A stretch of DNA of 64,000 bases from Lachnospiraceae bacterium. GTDB taxonomy: Bacteria > Bacillota > Clostridia > Lachnospirales > Lachnospiraceae. Below the pieces are notes generated by a model, which was given only the letters and a program-made list of their open reading frames with translations, was not told the origin of the DNA and did no database searches. Of the stretch, positions 36,083 through 45,054 are shown piece by piece. Within the stretch, counting starts at the first letter, position 1. Each line of letters opens with the position of its first letter. Made by a program: the position numbers and the translations under genes. The stretch lies in contig JAFUJA010000014.1 in assembly GCA_017473905.1 (NCBI GenBank), forward strand, positions 117,730 through 181,729. The letters run 5' to 3'.

Positions 36083-38386
36083 ATGGCAATAGTAGATTTG
36101 CAGAAACAGCTTTTTGATAACAAGTTGGAAACACAGATGACAGATGCTGCAAAGCGTTTATTTGATAAAACTCTTGCAGAGTGCGAGGAAAAGGAGCTCT
36201 TTTATGTGCTTCTGGATGTGACCAAAGATTTAAGTGCAATGACAGAACCCTGTGAAGGTGAGAAGAAGATTTATTATATCTCCGCAGAATTTCTGATTGG
36301 GAAGCTGCTCTCCAATAATCTTTTGAATCTTGGTATTTATAAACATGTGGAAGAAATTCTTGTCAAAAACGGCAAGTCTCTCGCGGCAGTGGAAGAATGT
36401 GAGCCGGAACCTTCACTGGGAAATGGTGGTCTTGGCCGTCTTGCAGCTTGTTTCCTTGATTCCATTGCAACCCTTGGACTTCCCGGTGCGGGAATTGGTT
36501 TGAATTATCATTTCGGTCTTTTTAAGCAGGAATTTAAAGATCGTAAACAATGTGCAGTAAAGAATGATTGGATTGAAGAAAAGTCATGGCTGAATGCCAC
36601 AGATGTTTCTTTTGAAGTAAAATATAAGGATTTTACCGTAAAATCCAAGCTGTATGATATTGATGTAATCGGATACAACAACGGCATTGATAAGCTTCAT
36701 TTATTTGATCTTGAAAGCCTTGATGAATCCCTGGTAAAAGAAGGAATCAATTTCGATAAGGAAGATATTGAGAAAAACCTTACCTTATTCCTGTATCCGG
36801 ATGATTCCGATGAAGCAGGAAACCTTCTGCGTATTTATCAGCAGTATTTTATGGTTAGTAATGCGGCCCAGTTGATTCTTCAGGAAATGCGTGAAAAGAA
36901 ATACGACTTGCGCAAGCTTTATGACCATGCCGTGATTCAGATTAACGATACCCATCCTACCATGATTATTCCTGAATTGATTCGTATTCTTACGGAAGAT
37001 AAGGCAATCGGAATGGATGAGGCGATTGAGATTGTAAGCAAGACCTGTGCATATACCAACCATACCATCCTTGCGGAAGCATTGGAGAAGTGGCCGTTGG
37101 AATACCTTGAGAAGGTTGTGCCTGCCCTTGTTCCCATCATCAAAGAACTTGACAAACGTGTCGCTTCGAAGTACAAAGATCCCAAGGTACAGATTATCGA
37201 TAAAGACAATCGTGTACATATGGCACATATTGATATTCACTATGGCTTCTCCATCAATGGTGTGGCGGCAATTCATACGGATATTTTAAAAGATACCGAG
37301 TTGAATCATTTTTATAAAATTTATCCCGAAAAGTTTAATAACAAAACCAACGGTATTACCTTCAGAAGATGGTTGATGTCCTGTAATCCCGCACTCTGCG
37401 AGTATCTTACGGAAACAATCGGCGATGATTTTAAACGTGATGCGGATGCATTGGAGAAGCTTCTTGCGTACAAAGATGATGCGCAGGTATTGACGAAGCT
37501 GGAAGCAATTAAAATGGATAATAAGCGTGCCCTGATTTCTTATATAAAAGAAAAAGAAGGCGTGGAGCTCGACGAAAATTCCATTTTTGATATTCAGATT
37601 AAACGTCTCCATGAATATAAGCGTCAGCAGATGAATGTGCTTTACATCATTCATAAATATCTTGAGATAAAAGGCGGTAAAAAGCCTGTACGTCCTTTGA
37701 CATTTTTATTTGGTGCAAAGGCAGCCCCGGCTTATGTGATTGCCCAGGATATTATTCACTTGATTCTCGTTTTACAGGAACTTGTGAACAAAGATCCTGA
37801 GGTTGCACCTTTTATGAAGGTTGTTATGGTAGAAAATTATAACGTTTCCTACGCGGAGCGTTTGATTCCTGCTTGTGATATTTCTGAGCAGATTTCTCTT
37901 GCAAGTAAGGAAGCAAGCGGTACCGGCAACATGAAGTTTATGTTAAACGGTGCTGTGACTCTGGGAACCGCAGACGGAGCCAATGTGGAAATCGGTGAAC
38001 TTGTCGGTCCCGACAATATCTATACTTTCGGTAAAAGCAGCGAGGAAGTAATTGAACATTATGCCAAAGCTGATTATGTTTCCAAGGAATATTACGAAAA
38101 CAGCGAAGTGATCAAAGAAGCGGTGGATTTTATTGTAAGTGAAGAAGTAATGAAACTTGGTCATAAAGAGCAACTGGAGCGCTTATATAACGAATTACTG
38201 AACAAAGACTGGTTCATGACACTTTTAGATTTGGAAGAGTATATTGAAGTAAAAGACAGAATGTTCGCAGATTTTGAGGACAGAGAGAAGTGGAGACGTA
38301 TGATGCTTGTAAACATTGCAAAAGCCGGCTTCTTCTCCTCGGACCGTACCATTGCGGAGTACAACAGAGATATTTGGAAATTGTAA
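36083..38386 (+). CDS. glgP: Glycogen/maltodextrin phosphorylase
   Basis: GT35 phosphorylase that releases glucose-1-phosphate from alpha-1,4-glucans using pyridoxal phosphate; 767 residues, the short bacterial form. The PLP lysine is in [15 protein letters not shown] near residue 617, and the glycine-rich [13 protein letters not shown] motif is near 111-123. ATG 36083 is chosen because GGAAAG precedes it; the frame extends upstream by nine codons without a better start. malQ follows 66 bases later. Confidence 0.96.
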   Translation: MAIVDLQKQLFDNKLETQMTDAAKRLFDKTLAECEEKELFYVLLDVTKDLSAMTEPCEGEKKIYYISAEFLIGKLLSNNLLNLGIYKHVEEILVKNGKSLAAVEECEPEPSLGNGGLGRLAACFLDSIATLGLPGAGIGLNYHFGLFKQEFKDRKQCAVKNDWIEEKSWLNATDVSFEVKYKDFTVKSKLYDIDVIGYNNGIDKLHLFDLESLDESLVKEGINFDKEDIEKNLTLFLYPDDSDEAGNLLRIYQQYFMVSNAAQLILQEMREKKYDLRKLYDHAVIQINDTHPTMIIPELIRILTEDKAIGMDEAIEIVSKTCAYTNHTILAEALEKWPLEYLEKVVPALVPIIKELDKRVASKYKDPKVQIIDKDNRVHMAHIDIHYGFSINGVAAIHTDILKDTELNHFYKIYPEKFNNKTNGITFRRWLMSCNPALCEYLTETIGDDFKRDADALEKLLAYKDDAQVLTKLEAIKMDNKRALISYIKEKEGVELDENSIFDIQIKRLHEYKRQQMNVLYIIHKYLEIKGGKKPVRPLTFLFGAKAAPAYVIAQDIIHLILVLQELVNKDPEVAPFMKVVMVENYNVSYAERLIPACDISEQISLASKEASGTGNMKFMLNGAVTLGTADGANVEIGELVGPDNIYTFGKSSEEVIEHYAKADYVSKEYYENSEVIKEAVDFIVSEEVMKLGHKEQLERLYNELLNKDWFMTLLDLEEYIEVKDRMFADFEDREKWRRMMLVNIAKAGFFSSDRTIAEYNRDIWKL

Positions 38387-38452
38387 TTGAAGTTTAAAAT
38401 AAAACGCAGCCTCGGCAATCGTCGGGGCGCGTTGCGTAGAAAGGATAATGCC

Positions 38453-39925
38453 ATGAGAAAAAGCGGTATTTTAATGCCTGTCAGCAGTTTGCCTTCAAAA
38501 TACGGTATTGGATGTTTTTCTAAAGAAGCATATGAATTCGTGGATTTTCTCCGGGATGCGGGACAGAAATACTGGCAGATTTTACCTCTGGGTCCCACCG
38601 GATACGGAGATTCCCCGTATCAGTCCTTTTCGACCTTTGCGGGGAATCCTTATTTCATAGATCTGGAAGCTTTTATTGAAAAAGGCTGGCTTACTTTGGA
38701 AGAATGTGAAGACGCAGACCTTGGAGACAAAGCAGAAGTAGATTATGAAAAAATCTATTTCGGAAGATTTCCTCTTTTAAAAAAAGCATTTCTCCGTTCC
38801 AGAATCAGAGAAGACAAAGCATTTCAGGAATTTTGCGTAAAAGAATCTTCCTGGCTTACGGATTATTCTCTTTATATGGCTATCAAAAATGAAAATGACG
38901 GTAAAAGCTTTTATGAGTGGCCGGAAGCGTTACGTAGGCGTGATAAAAATGCCTTGAAAGAGGCACAAAAACGTCTGGAAGAAGAAATTACGTTTTATCA
39001 TTTTCTTCAATATGTTTTTCTGGAGCAGTGGCTCGCATTAAAGAACTATGCCAATCAAAACGGCGTGGAGATGATAGGAGATATTCCGATTTATGTGGCC
39101 GCTGACAGTGCGGATACATGGGCAAATCCGGAATTGTTTCAGTTGGATCCGGATGGAATGCCTGTTGGCGTGGCCGGCTGTCCCCCTGATTATTTTTCGG
39201 CAACGGGGCAGTTATGGGGAAATCCTCTTTACCGTTGGGACTACCACAAAGAAACAGGTTTTGCCTGGTGGCTGGAACGTCTAGGCCATTGTTACCGCTT
39301 GTATGATATGGTGCGTATTGACCATTTTCGCGGTTTTGAGGCTTATTATTCCATTCCCTACGGAGACCCTACGGCAGAGTTCGGACATTGGGAAGAAGGA
39401 CCCGGCTTTGCGCTTTTTGATGCTTTTCGTAAAAAATACGGTAAAAAGCCTGTAATTGCGGAAGATTTAGGGTTTTTGACCGATGGAGTCAGAAGGCTGA
39501 TTCGCAGAACCGGATATCCCGGAATGAAGATTTTGGAGTTTGCATTTGATTCCAAAGAAGATAACGATTACCTTCCTCATAATTATAACAACAATTGTGT
39601 TGTATATACCGGTACTCACGACAATGACACCGTATTGGGCTGGATAAAAACCCTTTCTTCCGCAGACAGAAAGTTTGTAAAAGAATATCTGGGAGTAAAA
39701 GGAACCAAAAATCTTCATTGGGAGATGATTCGCCTTGCCTTAAGCAGTGTGGCAGATACCGCAATTATTCCCATGCAGGATTGTCTGGGGCTGGGGTCTG
39801 AAGGCAGAATCAATACACCCTCCACTTTGGGGTGTAATTGGAAGTGGCGGCTGGATAAAAACAGTGATTTAACGGAAATTGCAGCGAAACTAAGGCATTT
39901 ATCTAAAATATACGGTCGTTTTTAA
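38453..39925 (+). CDS. malQ: 4-alpha-glucanotransferase (amylomaltase)
   Basis: GH77 disproportionating enzyme that transfers maltodextrin segments, 490 residues. N-terminal SGILMPVSSLPSKYGIG and LPLGPTGYGDSPYQSFS are MalQ hallmarks. The catalytic motifs are VRIDHFRGF (nucleophile), IAEDLGFL (acid/base) and GTHDNDTVLGW. ATG 38453 is preceded by GAAAGGA. It lengthens short dextrins for GlgP, so the pair recycles internal glycogen or imported maltodextrin; the GH13 enzyme at 10.5 kb could feed the same pool. Confidence 0.96.
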   Translation: MRKSGILMPVSSLPSKYGIGCFSKEAYEFVDFLRDAGQKYWQILPLGPTGYGDSPYQSFSTFAGNPYFIDLEAFIEKGWLTLEECEDADLGDKAEVDYEKIYFGRFPLLKKAFLRSRIREDKAFQEFCVKESSWLTDYSLYMAIKNENDGKSFYEWPEALRRRDKNALKEAQKRLEEEITFYHFLQYVFLEQWLALKNYANQNGVEMIGDIPIYVAADSADTWANPELFQLDPDGMPVGVAGCPPDYFSATGQLWGNPLYRWDYHKETGFAWWLERLGHCYRLYDMVRIDHFRGFEAYYSIPYGDPTAEFGHWEEGPGFALFDAFRKKYGKKPVIAEDLGFLTDGVRRLIRRTGYPGMKILEFAFDSKEDNDYLPHNYNNNCVVYTGTHDNDTVLGWIKTLSSADRKFVKEYLGVKGTKNLHWEMIRLALSSVADTAIIPMQDCLGLGSEGRINTPSTLGCNWKWRLDKNSDLTEIAAKLRHLSKIYGRF

Positions 39926-39975
39926 AAGAAAATATTGCAAAAATTGCAATAAATATCAAGAAAAGACGACTAATC

Positions 39976-40004
39976 TTGAAAAAGAAAAACAAACATGATA
40001 AAAT
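39976..40004 (+). promoter_or_regulatory. Promoter of the zinc-ribbon/beta-propeller gene
   Basis: TTGAAA (39976-39981), 17 bases, TAAAAT (39999-40004); AAGGAGG precedes the ATG at 40061. Confidence 0.7.
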
Positions 40005-40060
40005 GTCGAGTGAAGCTGAAATTAATACAAAGGATTACGTAATAAAAAGGAGGAAATATT

Positions 40061-42391
40061 ATGAATTGTCCTAAGTGTAATGCTGAGAATCCTGCTGAAT
40101 CCAAGTTCTGTTCCGGATGCGGAGCAAATCTTGAAGAAGCGGCAGCTGCAGCAAATACAGCTTCTGAGGAGACTCCTGTAGCAAATACAGAAGAAAAAGC
40201 AACAGAACAGAATGTATCTTCAGAAGAAACCAAAGCAACAGAAGCGGCTCTCGTAGCGGAAGCAGCACCTGTAGCAGAAGCAGCACCTGTAGCAGAAGCA
40301 GCTCCCGTAGTGGAAGCAGCACCTGTAGCAGAACCTGCACCCGCAGTGGAAGCAGCACCTGCAGCAGAACCTGCACCCGAAGCAATGTTCGGAGCAACAG
40401 CAGGAAATCAGGCAGTTGAAAATGCGTATGAGCAGTTTGCGACTACCAATCCCGGTACAGCTACGGCAAATACTGCAGCAGCACCTGCTAAGAAGAAAAA
40501 CGGCGGTAAGATTGCAGCAATTATCGGTGGTGTGGCTGTAGTAGTAGTTGTTGCGATTATTCTTATTATCGCAATTATTGCAGGTATCATTCTTCTTTCC
40601 AATAAGGGCGGCGATGAGCTTGTTTACTTAAAGGGAGATGAAATGTATCTTTACACAGGTAAAGAACCTGTAGAAGTTGAAGACAACATCTACGAAGACT
40701 GGTTGGCAACTGAATCCAACATCAATAATGCAACCAAGGTTAGTGAAGACGGTAAGTATTTATACTTCCCCAAGAATCATGTAGGAAGTTCTTTCGATTT
40801 ATACTGCAAGAAAATCTCCAGCAAGAAGGATGATGCAGAAAAAATCGACAGTAACATTAACAGCTACGGTCTTTGCAATGGTAAGATTTACTATACCAAA
40901 GACGGTGATAAGTTCTATGTAAGCGACGGCGAGAACAAAGAAAAGATTGCCAGCGATGTAAAATCATGGACTATTTCCGGTGACGATAAGTGGATTTACT
41001 GGGTAGAATACAGTGGTGATGCGTATGTTCAGGATATCAAATTAAAAGATTCCAAGATTAAGATTGATTCCGACATTAGCTACCTTCTTTATGTTTCAGA
41101 TGATTGTTCTAAAATCATTTACGCTGTAGAAGACGATGTATATATGATGAAGGACTTAGACGGCAAGGATAAGATTCTTTCAGATGTTTCATCTTATAAT
41201 ATTGATGCAAGCGATGAAAAGAACATTAAGATTTACTACTATGAAGTTGAAGAACAGGAGCCGGATGAATACGGCAATGTTGCACCTTTGATTTCTTACT
41301 ATGATTTCATCGATGATGATATGGTTGACTCCGATGCGGCAATGACTGAACCTGATGTTAAAGATTATCAGCATACTGAAATCAGAGGAACATATTTTAC
41401 ATATGAATACACCGTTACTGACTGGGATGCTTACTATGCAGCACGCGATAAGTGGTATGCAAAGAGCAGCAGAGACAGCTATCGTGAAAACCTTAAGAGC
41501 TGGGGAGAAAATTCTGCTCAGAAGTTAGATATTTTATGCTGGGAAGAATCTGTTGAAGATTCCAAGGTTCTTGTAGAAGATATTATCACAACTTCTGCTC
41601 CTCGTATTGATGCAGAAGAAGGTCTTATTATTTACGATGAATTTGATAAGAACAGCGTAAGCAGACTTAAATTCTCTGATTTCTTCCCTGCAGATGCAGG
41701 TAATGAATATTACAATGTTTATAGTGATTCCTGGACAACTCTTACAACCAAGTTAAGAGAATCCATGTTTGAATCCCACACCATCAAAGTTTGCAAGGGT
41801 GAAGAAATCGTTGCACTTGATATTGACTTTGAATATGTGGCAGATGAATATGGATATCAGGATTATGATTCCTTAGATCCTACTGACGTTCTCTATGATT
41901 ATGAACTTGATACAGAGAACAACTACATCTACTTTGCAGGTGACCTTGATTACGATGGTGAAAATTCTATCTACCGTACACCTTATGACAAGTTGAACGG
42001 AACCTGGGAAACTGTAATTGAAGATGCAGACAGCATTGAACGTATCGACGGAAAAGACCTTTACTATCTTGTAGATATGGATGATAATTACTGTGGTGAA
42101 CTCTATGTAAACGATACAAAGATTGACTCCGATGTTCGCAGAAACAGCGTAAGAAACTTTGACGGTAACATTATTTACAAGGCAGATGTTGACGGTGACG
42201 TATACACCCTTAAAATGTTCAACGGACGTAAGAATGAAAAGATTGCTGACGATGTATGTGAGTATGATGTAAATGGCGATAAGATGGCTATTATCTATGA
42301 TTCCAACGGAATCGAAGGTACTCTTGCAATTTACAACGGAAGCAAGCTTGAAGATATCGATGATGATGTAACACACATCGTTCGTTACTAA
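40061..42391 (+). CDS. Zinc-ribbon, membrane-anchored propeller-like protein
   Basis: 776 residues. It starts with a zinc ribbon (NCPKCNA...CSGCGANL, residues 2-23). A Glu/Ala/Pro low-complexity linker follows (about 60-108, repeated VAEAAP). One membrane span lies at about 149-175. The external part, about 590 residues, consists of repeated short units like YLYFP, KIYYTKDG, WIYWVEY and YLVDMDD, a pattern resembling DUF5050-type beta-propeller repeats. It is strongly acidic. Zinc-ribbon/one-span/external-propeller proteins are common in gut Clostridia but have no known role. It is a single-gene unit. Confidence 0.75.
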   Translation: MNCPKCNAENPAESKFCSGCGANLEEAAAAANTASEETPVANTEEKATEQNVSSEETKATEAALVAEAAPVAEAAPVAEAAPVVEAAPVAEPAPAVEAAPAAEPAPEAMFGATAGNQAVENAYEQFATTNPGTATANTAAAPAKKKNGGKIAAIIGGVAVVVVVAIILIIAIIAGIILLSNKGGDELVYLKGDEMYLYTGKEPVEVEDNIYEDWLATESNINNATKVSEDGKYLYFPKNHVGSSFDLYCKKISSKKDDAEKIDSNINSYGLCNGKIYYTKDGDKFYVSDGENKEKIASDVKSWTISGDDKWIYWVEYSGDAYVQDIKLKDSKIKIDSDISYLLYVSDDCSKIIYAVEDDVYMMKDLDGKDKILSDVSSYNIDASDEKNIKIYYYEVEEQEPDEYGNVAPLISYYDFIDDDMVDSDAAMTEPDVKDYQHTEIRGTYFTYEYTVTDWDAYYAARDKWYAKSSRDSYRENLKSWGENSAQKLDILCWEESVEDSKVLVEDIITTSAPRIDAEEGLIIYDEFDKNSVSRLKFSDFFPADAGNEYYNVYSDSWTTLTTKLRESMFESHTIKVCKGEEIVALDIDFEYVADEYGYQDYDSLDPTDVLYDYELDTENNYIYFAGDLDYDGENSIYRTPYDKLNGTWETVIEDADSIERIDGKDLYYLVDMDDNYCGELYVNDTKIDSDVRRNSVRNFDGNIIYKADVDGDVYTLKMFNGRKNEKIADDVCEYDVNGDKMAIIYDSNGIEGTLAIYNGSKLEDIDDDVTHIVRY

Positions 42392-42419
42392 GAAGAAACG
42401 GAGAGTTCCGTAAAATAAA

Positions 42420-42454
42420 AAGAGGCTCTGAAGGTAAACTTCAGGGCTTCTTTT
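42420..42454 (+). terminator. Terminator after the zinc-ribbon gene
   Basis: GAGGCTCTGAAG pairs with CTTCAGGGCTTC across GTAAA, followed by T residues. It lies between convergent genes and could serve both. Confidence 0.8.
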
Positions 42455-42489
42455 CATTCGCAAGGAATTTCTATGCATAAAATTTTTAT

Positions 42490-42936
42490 TTAGAACATTT
42501 TACTTAATTGGGAATTGGTAAAAGAAGGGTCGTTTGTGACATCTTTATCAAACCAGTGGGGCGGCTGAAATGCAAGTGCCTCTTCTTCTGTTTGAAACTC
42601 CACCTCTGCAAGCACCAGAGGCTCAAGCGGTGGTGCAAAAATATCCAATTCGATGGTATATCGGTCTTCGTAAGGGATTAAAAAACGCTCTTTGGTGATT
42701 ACAAGTCCGTCGGCCTTTTCCTTCAGATGGAGATATGCTTCCTCTGTCAGAGGGAGATTTGCCTCTTCACGCACGAGAAAACCTTTCCCCTTATATGTTA
42801 AATAATAGGTATCGTCTTCTTTGCGTACGCGAACCACGGGAGAGGTGCAAAGATATGCCTGCTCCAGCTTGTGGGACGGGTAAGAGGTTAGGTTGTCCGG
42901 AATGCTTTTTACGGTAAATTTACGTTCGATTTCCAT
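42490..42936 (-). CDS. CYTH-domain (triphosphate tunnel) protein
   Basis: 148 residues on the minus strand. The ExExK signature of CYTH enzymes begins the protein (MEIERKF). Alternating charged beta strands follow (RVRKEDD, YLTYKGKG, RFLIPYE, IELDIF, LVLAEVEF) and line the tunnel that binds tripolyphosphate or nucleotide triphosphates with divalent metal. Small CYTH proteins act as inorganic triphosphatases, and some are class IV adenylate cyclases; the short length fits the former better. An AAAAGGAGAATAAC ribosome-binding site precedes the ATG. Confidence 0.88.
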   Translation of the reverse strand: MEIERKFTVKSIPDNLTSYPSHKLEQAYLCTSPVVRVRKEDDTYYLTYKGKGFLVREEANLPLTEEAYLHLKEKADGLVITKERFLIPYEDRYTIELDIFAPPLEPLVLAEVEFQTEEEALAFQPPHWFDKDVTNDPSFTNSQLSKMF

Positions 42937-43105
42937 GTTATTCTCCTTTTCGGACCTGATTTTCTTTATTGTAACACAAGAAGCAGGGAAGGAAAAGCCT
43001 GTTCCCTGAGACTAAGCATCCTGTCGGGTTGAAAAAATGGAAGAAATTTGATAAAATATGTAAAAGAATCTGATAAAAACAATCCAAATGACTGGAGGTG
43101 GCTGT

Positions 43106-43813
43106 ATGGACTGGCTGGAATATCTTCGTGAATTGAATTGTATTTCGATGATTGTACGAATTCTCCTTGCCATGCTTTTGGGAGCGTGTATAGGAATGGA
43201 AAGAGAGAAGAGCGGTCGTCCGGCAGGCTTGCGGACGCATATTCTTGTATGTGTCGGTGCTTGTATGACTGCGATTATCGGCGTTTATGTATGGAGTACA
43301 ACCGGAGCGAGTGACCCTATGCGTATTGCGGCCCAGGTAATCTCCGGAATCGGTTTTCTGGGTGTCGGAACCATCCTTGTAAAAGAACATGACCATATTA
43401 CCGGTCTGACCACTGCGGCAGGACTTTGGACCACGGCTGCAATGGGAATCGGCGCAGGATTTGGCTATTATGAGGCTGCATTGGTATGTGCGCTGGTTGT
43501 TGCAATTACTACGGTGTTTTTATATCATTTGGAAGCAAAACGAAAGAAAAAAGCCCGGAAATTGCATATTTACGTGGAAGTAAAGGATTCCTGTAAGGTA
43601 AATGCAGTCGTTGACCGACTCGGTTCACTGGTCGGCGCCAGAGAAATTACGGTAATTGCACCCAAAAGCGGTGTGGGAACTCATGTAGGCTTGGAAGGAT
43701 ATGTTCCTTTGACCGAAGAAAAAACGGCAATGGATGCTTTGAGAATGCTGCGGGATGATGATGATATTGCTTTTGCAATAGAAAATTATAAAAGTGAAAA
43801 GCACATGAGGTAA
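43106..43813 (+). CDS. MgtC/SapB-family membrane protein
   Basis: 235 residues. The N-terminal part has four or five spans with the MgtC/SapB motifs LLGACIGMEREKSGRPAGLRTHILVCVGA near residues 25-53 and GIGFLGVGTILV near 85-96. The C-terminal 75 residues form an ACT-like soluble domain. MgtC proteins are linked to Mg2+ limitation, and MgtC inhibits the F-ATPase in Salmonella; the role in Clostridia is open. ATG 43106 is chosen because TGGAGGTG lies just upstream. Confidence 0.88.
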   Translation: MDWLEYLRELNCISMIVRILLAMLLGACIGMEREKSGRPAGLRTHILVCVGACMTAIIGVYVWSTTGASDPMRIAAQVISGIGFLGVGTILVKEHDHITGLTTAAGLWTTAAMGIGAGFGYYEAALVCALVVAITTVFLYHLEAKRKKKARKLHIYVEVKDSCKVNAVVDRLGSLVGAREITVIAPKSGVGTHVGLEGYVPLTEEKTAMDALRMLRDDDDIAFAIENYKSEKHMR

Positions 43814-43853
43814 CAAATTTTATTCTGGAACAGAATGAATGAATAAAAACGAG

Positions 43854-43910
43854 CAGACGCTTTGAAATGTTCCCTGTCAGGCAGACAGGTAAAATGTTTC
43901 AAAGCGTCTG
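43854..43910. terminator. Bidirectional terminator between MgtC-like gene and cysK
   Basis: A perfect 14-base inverted repeat (CAGACGCTTTGAAA 43854-43867; TTTCAAAGCGTCTG 43897-43910) surrounds a second hairpin, CCTGTC/GACAGG (43873-43889). T-rich and A-rich flanks allow termination on both strands of these convergent genes. Confidence 0.8.
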
Positions 43911-43994
43911 TTCTTTATAATTGAATGAATGATGTAAGAAAAGGCTTAAATAAATGAAATTCCGGGTTTGTTTCGTGTGGGAAATCCCAAATTT

Positions 43995-44897
43995 CTAGAT
44001 TAATGAAGTGCTGAAATAACGTTCCACACGGTCGGGAAGGATAGTAGCGATTACTTTGTCCTTGCCGTATTTTTCAGCCATTTTCTTGGCTGCCCATACA
44101 TTTGCCCCGGAGGAGGTTCCGCAAAGGAGACCCTGTACTCTGGCAAGCTCACGAGCTGTTTCGATTGCGTCTTCGTCTGTAACCTCAACAATATCGGTGA
44201 TGATGGAAACATCTAAAATATCAGGTACGAATCCGTCGCCGATGCCCTGAATCTGATGCAGGCCGGGCTCGTGGCCGAGAAGCGCGGAAACATTTTTAGG
44301 CTCCACGGCAACAATTTTCGTGTCGGGATTTTTCTCCAGAAGATATTTGGAAATACCCTGAAGGGTTCCGCCGCTTCCGATGCCGGAAACGTAGATATCA
44401 ATGGGACGGTCTAATTGACTGCATAACTCAACAGCAGTGGTTTTGTAGTGAATATCCGGATTTGCCGGATTCTGGAACTGTTGGGGTACAAAGTATTCGT
44501 CAGAGGAAGATGCAATGCGCATTGCTTCGTCTACGGAACCGCCAATGCTGAGTTCCGGGGGTGTGAGTACCAGCTCCGCACCCAGGGCACGAATGATCTT
44601 TTTGCGTTCTTCACTCATGTTCTCGGGCATAACAATGATAACGCGATATCCTTTTCTGACACCGCATAATGCGAGACCGATACCGGTGTTTCCGGAGGTG
44701 GGCTCGATAATCGTCATGCCGGGCTTTAATTTACCGCTTTTTTCCGCTTCTTCCAACATGTTTTTAGCGATACGGTCCTTGATGCTTCCGCCGGGATTTA
44801 AAAATTCCGCTTTCGCAAAAATATTCAATCCTGTGGTTTCATTTAAACAAATCAAAGGCGTATTGCCGATCAAATCCAAAACATTAGAGGTATACAT
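43995..44897 (-). CDS. cysK: Cysteine synthase (O-acetylserine sulfhydrylase)
   Basis: PLP enzyme making cysteine from O-acetylserine and sulfide; 300 residues. The PLP lysine is K40 in NPGGSIKDR, and the substrate loop is EPTSGNTGIGLA near 65-76. The glycine-rich phosphate loop is GSGGTLQGIS near 175. The C-terminus ends in ERYFSTSLI; an Ile C-terminus is typical of CysK that can bind SAT, although no cysE is in the window. AGGAG precedes the ATG. A palindrome lies upstream. Confidence 0.95.
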   Translation of the reverse strand: MYTSNVLDLIGNTPLICLNETTGLNIFAKAEFLNPGGSIKDRIAKNMLEEAEKSGKLKPGMTIIEPTSGNTGIGLALCGVRKGYRVIIVMPENMSEERKKIIRALGAELVLTPPELSIGGSVDEAMRIASSSDEYFVPQQFQNPANPDIHYKTTAVELCSQLDRPIDIYVSGIGSGGTLQGISKYLLEKNPDTKIVAVEPKNVSALLGHEPGLHQIQGIGDGFVPDILDVSIITDIVEVTDEDAIETARELARVQGLLCGTSSGANVWAAKKMAEKYGKDKVIATILPDRVERYFSTSLI

Positions 44898-44925
44898 TAT
44901 ATGATTGCTCCTATCAGTGTTTATT

Positions 44926-44939
44926 CTATACTAGTATAG
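44926..44939 (-). promoter_or_regulatory. Palindrome in the cysK promoter region
   Basis: CTATACTAGTATAG is a perfect 14-base palindrome about 30 bases before the cysK start. It overlaps a TATACT -10-like hexamer on the minus strand. Rrf2-type cysteine regulators (CymR/IscR group) bind sites with ATAC and GTAT half-sites, so it is a candidate operator. Assignment is inference. Confidence 0.4.
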
Positions 44940-44987
44940 TACATTTTTATCTGAAATGCCACACTAAAGTATGTAAAATATGTTCTC

Positions 44988-45027
44988 ACGAAAACACCCC
45001 TTCATGAAACAGAAGGGGTGGTTTCGT
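44988..45027. terminator. Hairpin between cysK and the GH94 gene
   Basis: ACGAAAACACCCCTTC pairs with GAAGGGGTGGTTTCGT across an 8-base loop. It is the likely end of GH94 transcription on the minus strand, though the better T run is on the plus side (CCTTTTTAT). Confidence 0.65.
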
Positions 45028-45054
45028 CCTTTTTATCCCAATTGTGGAGTGTTA

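Noticed and set aside
40071-40397. Leucine-rich minus-strand frame opposite the zinc-ribbon gene
   Set aside because: It is the complement of the Ala/Pro/Glu codon repeat and has no start or terminator signals.
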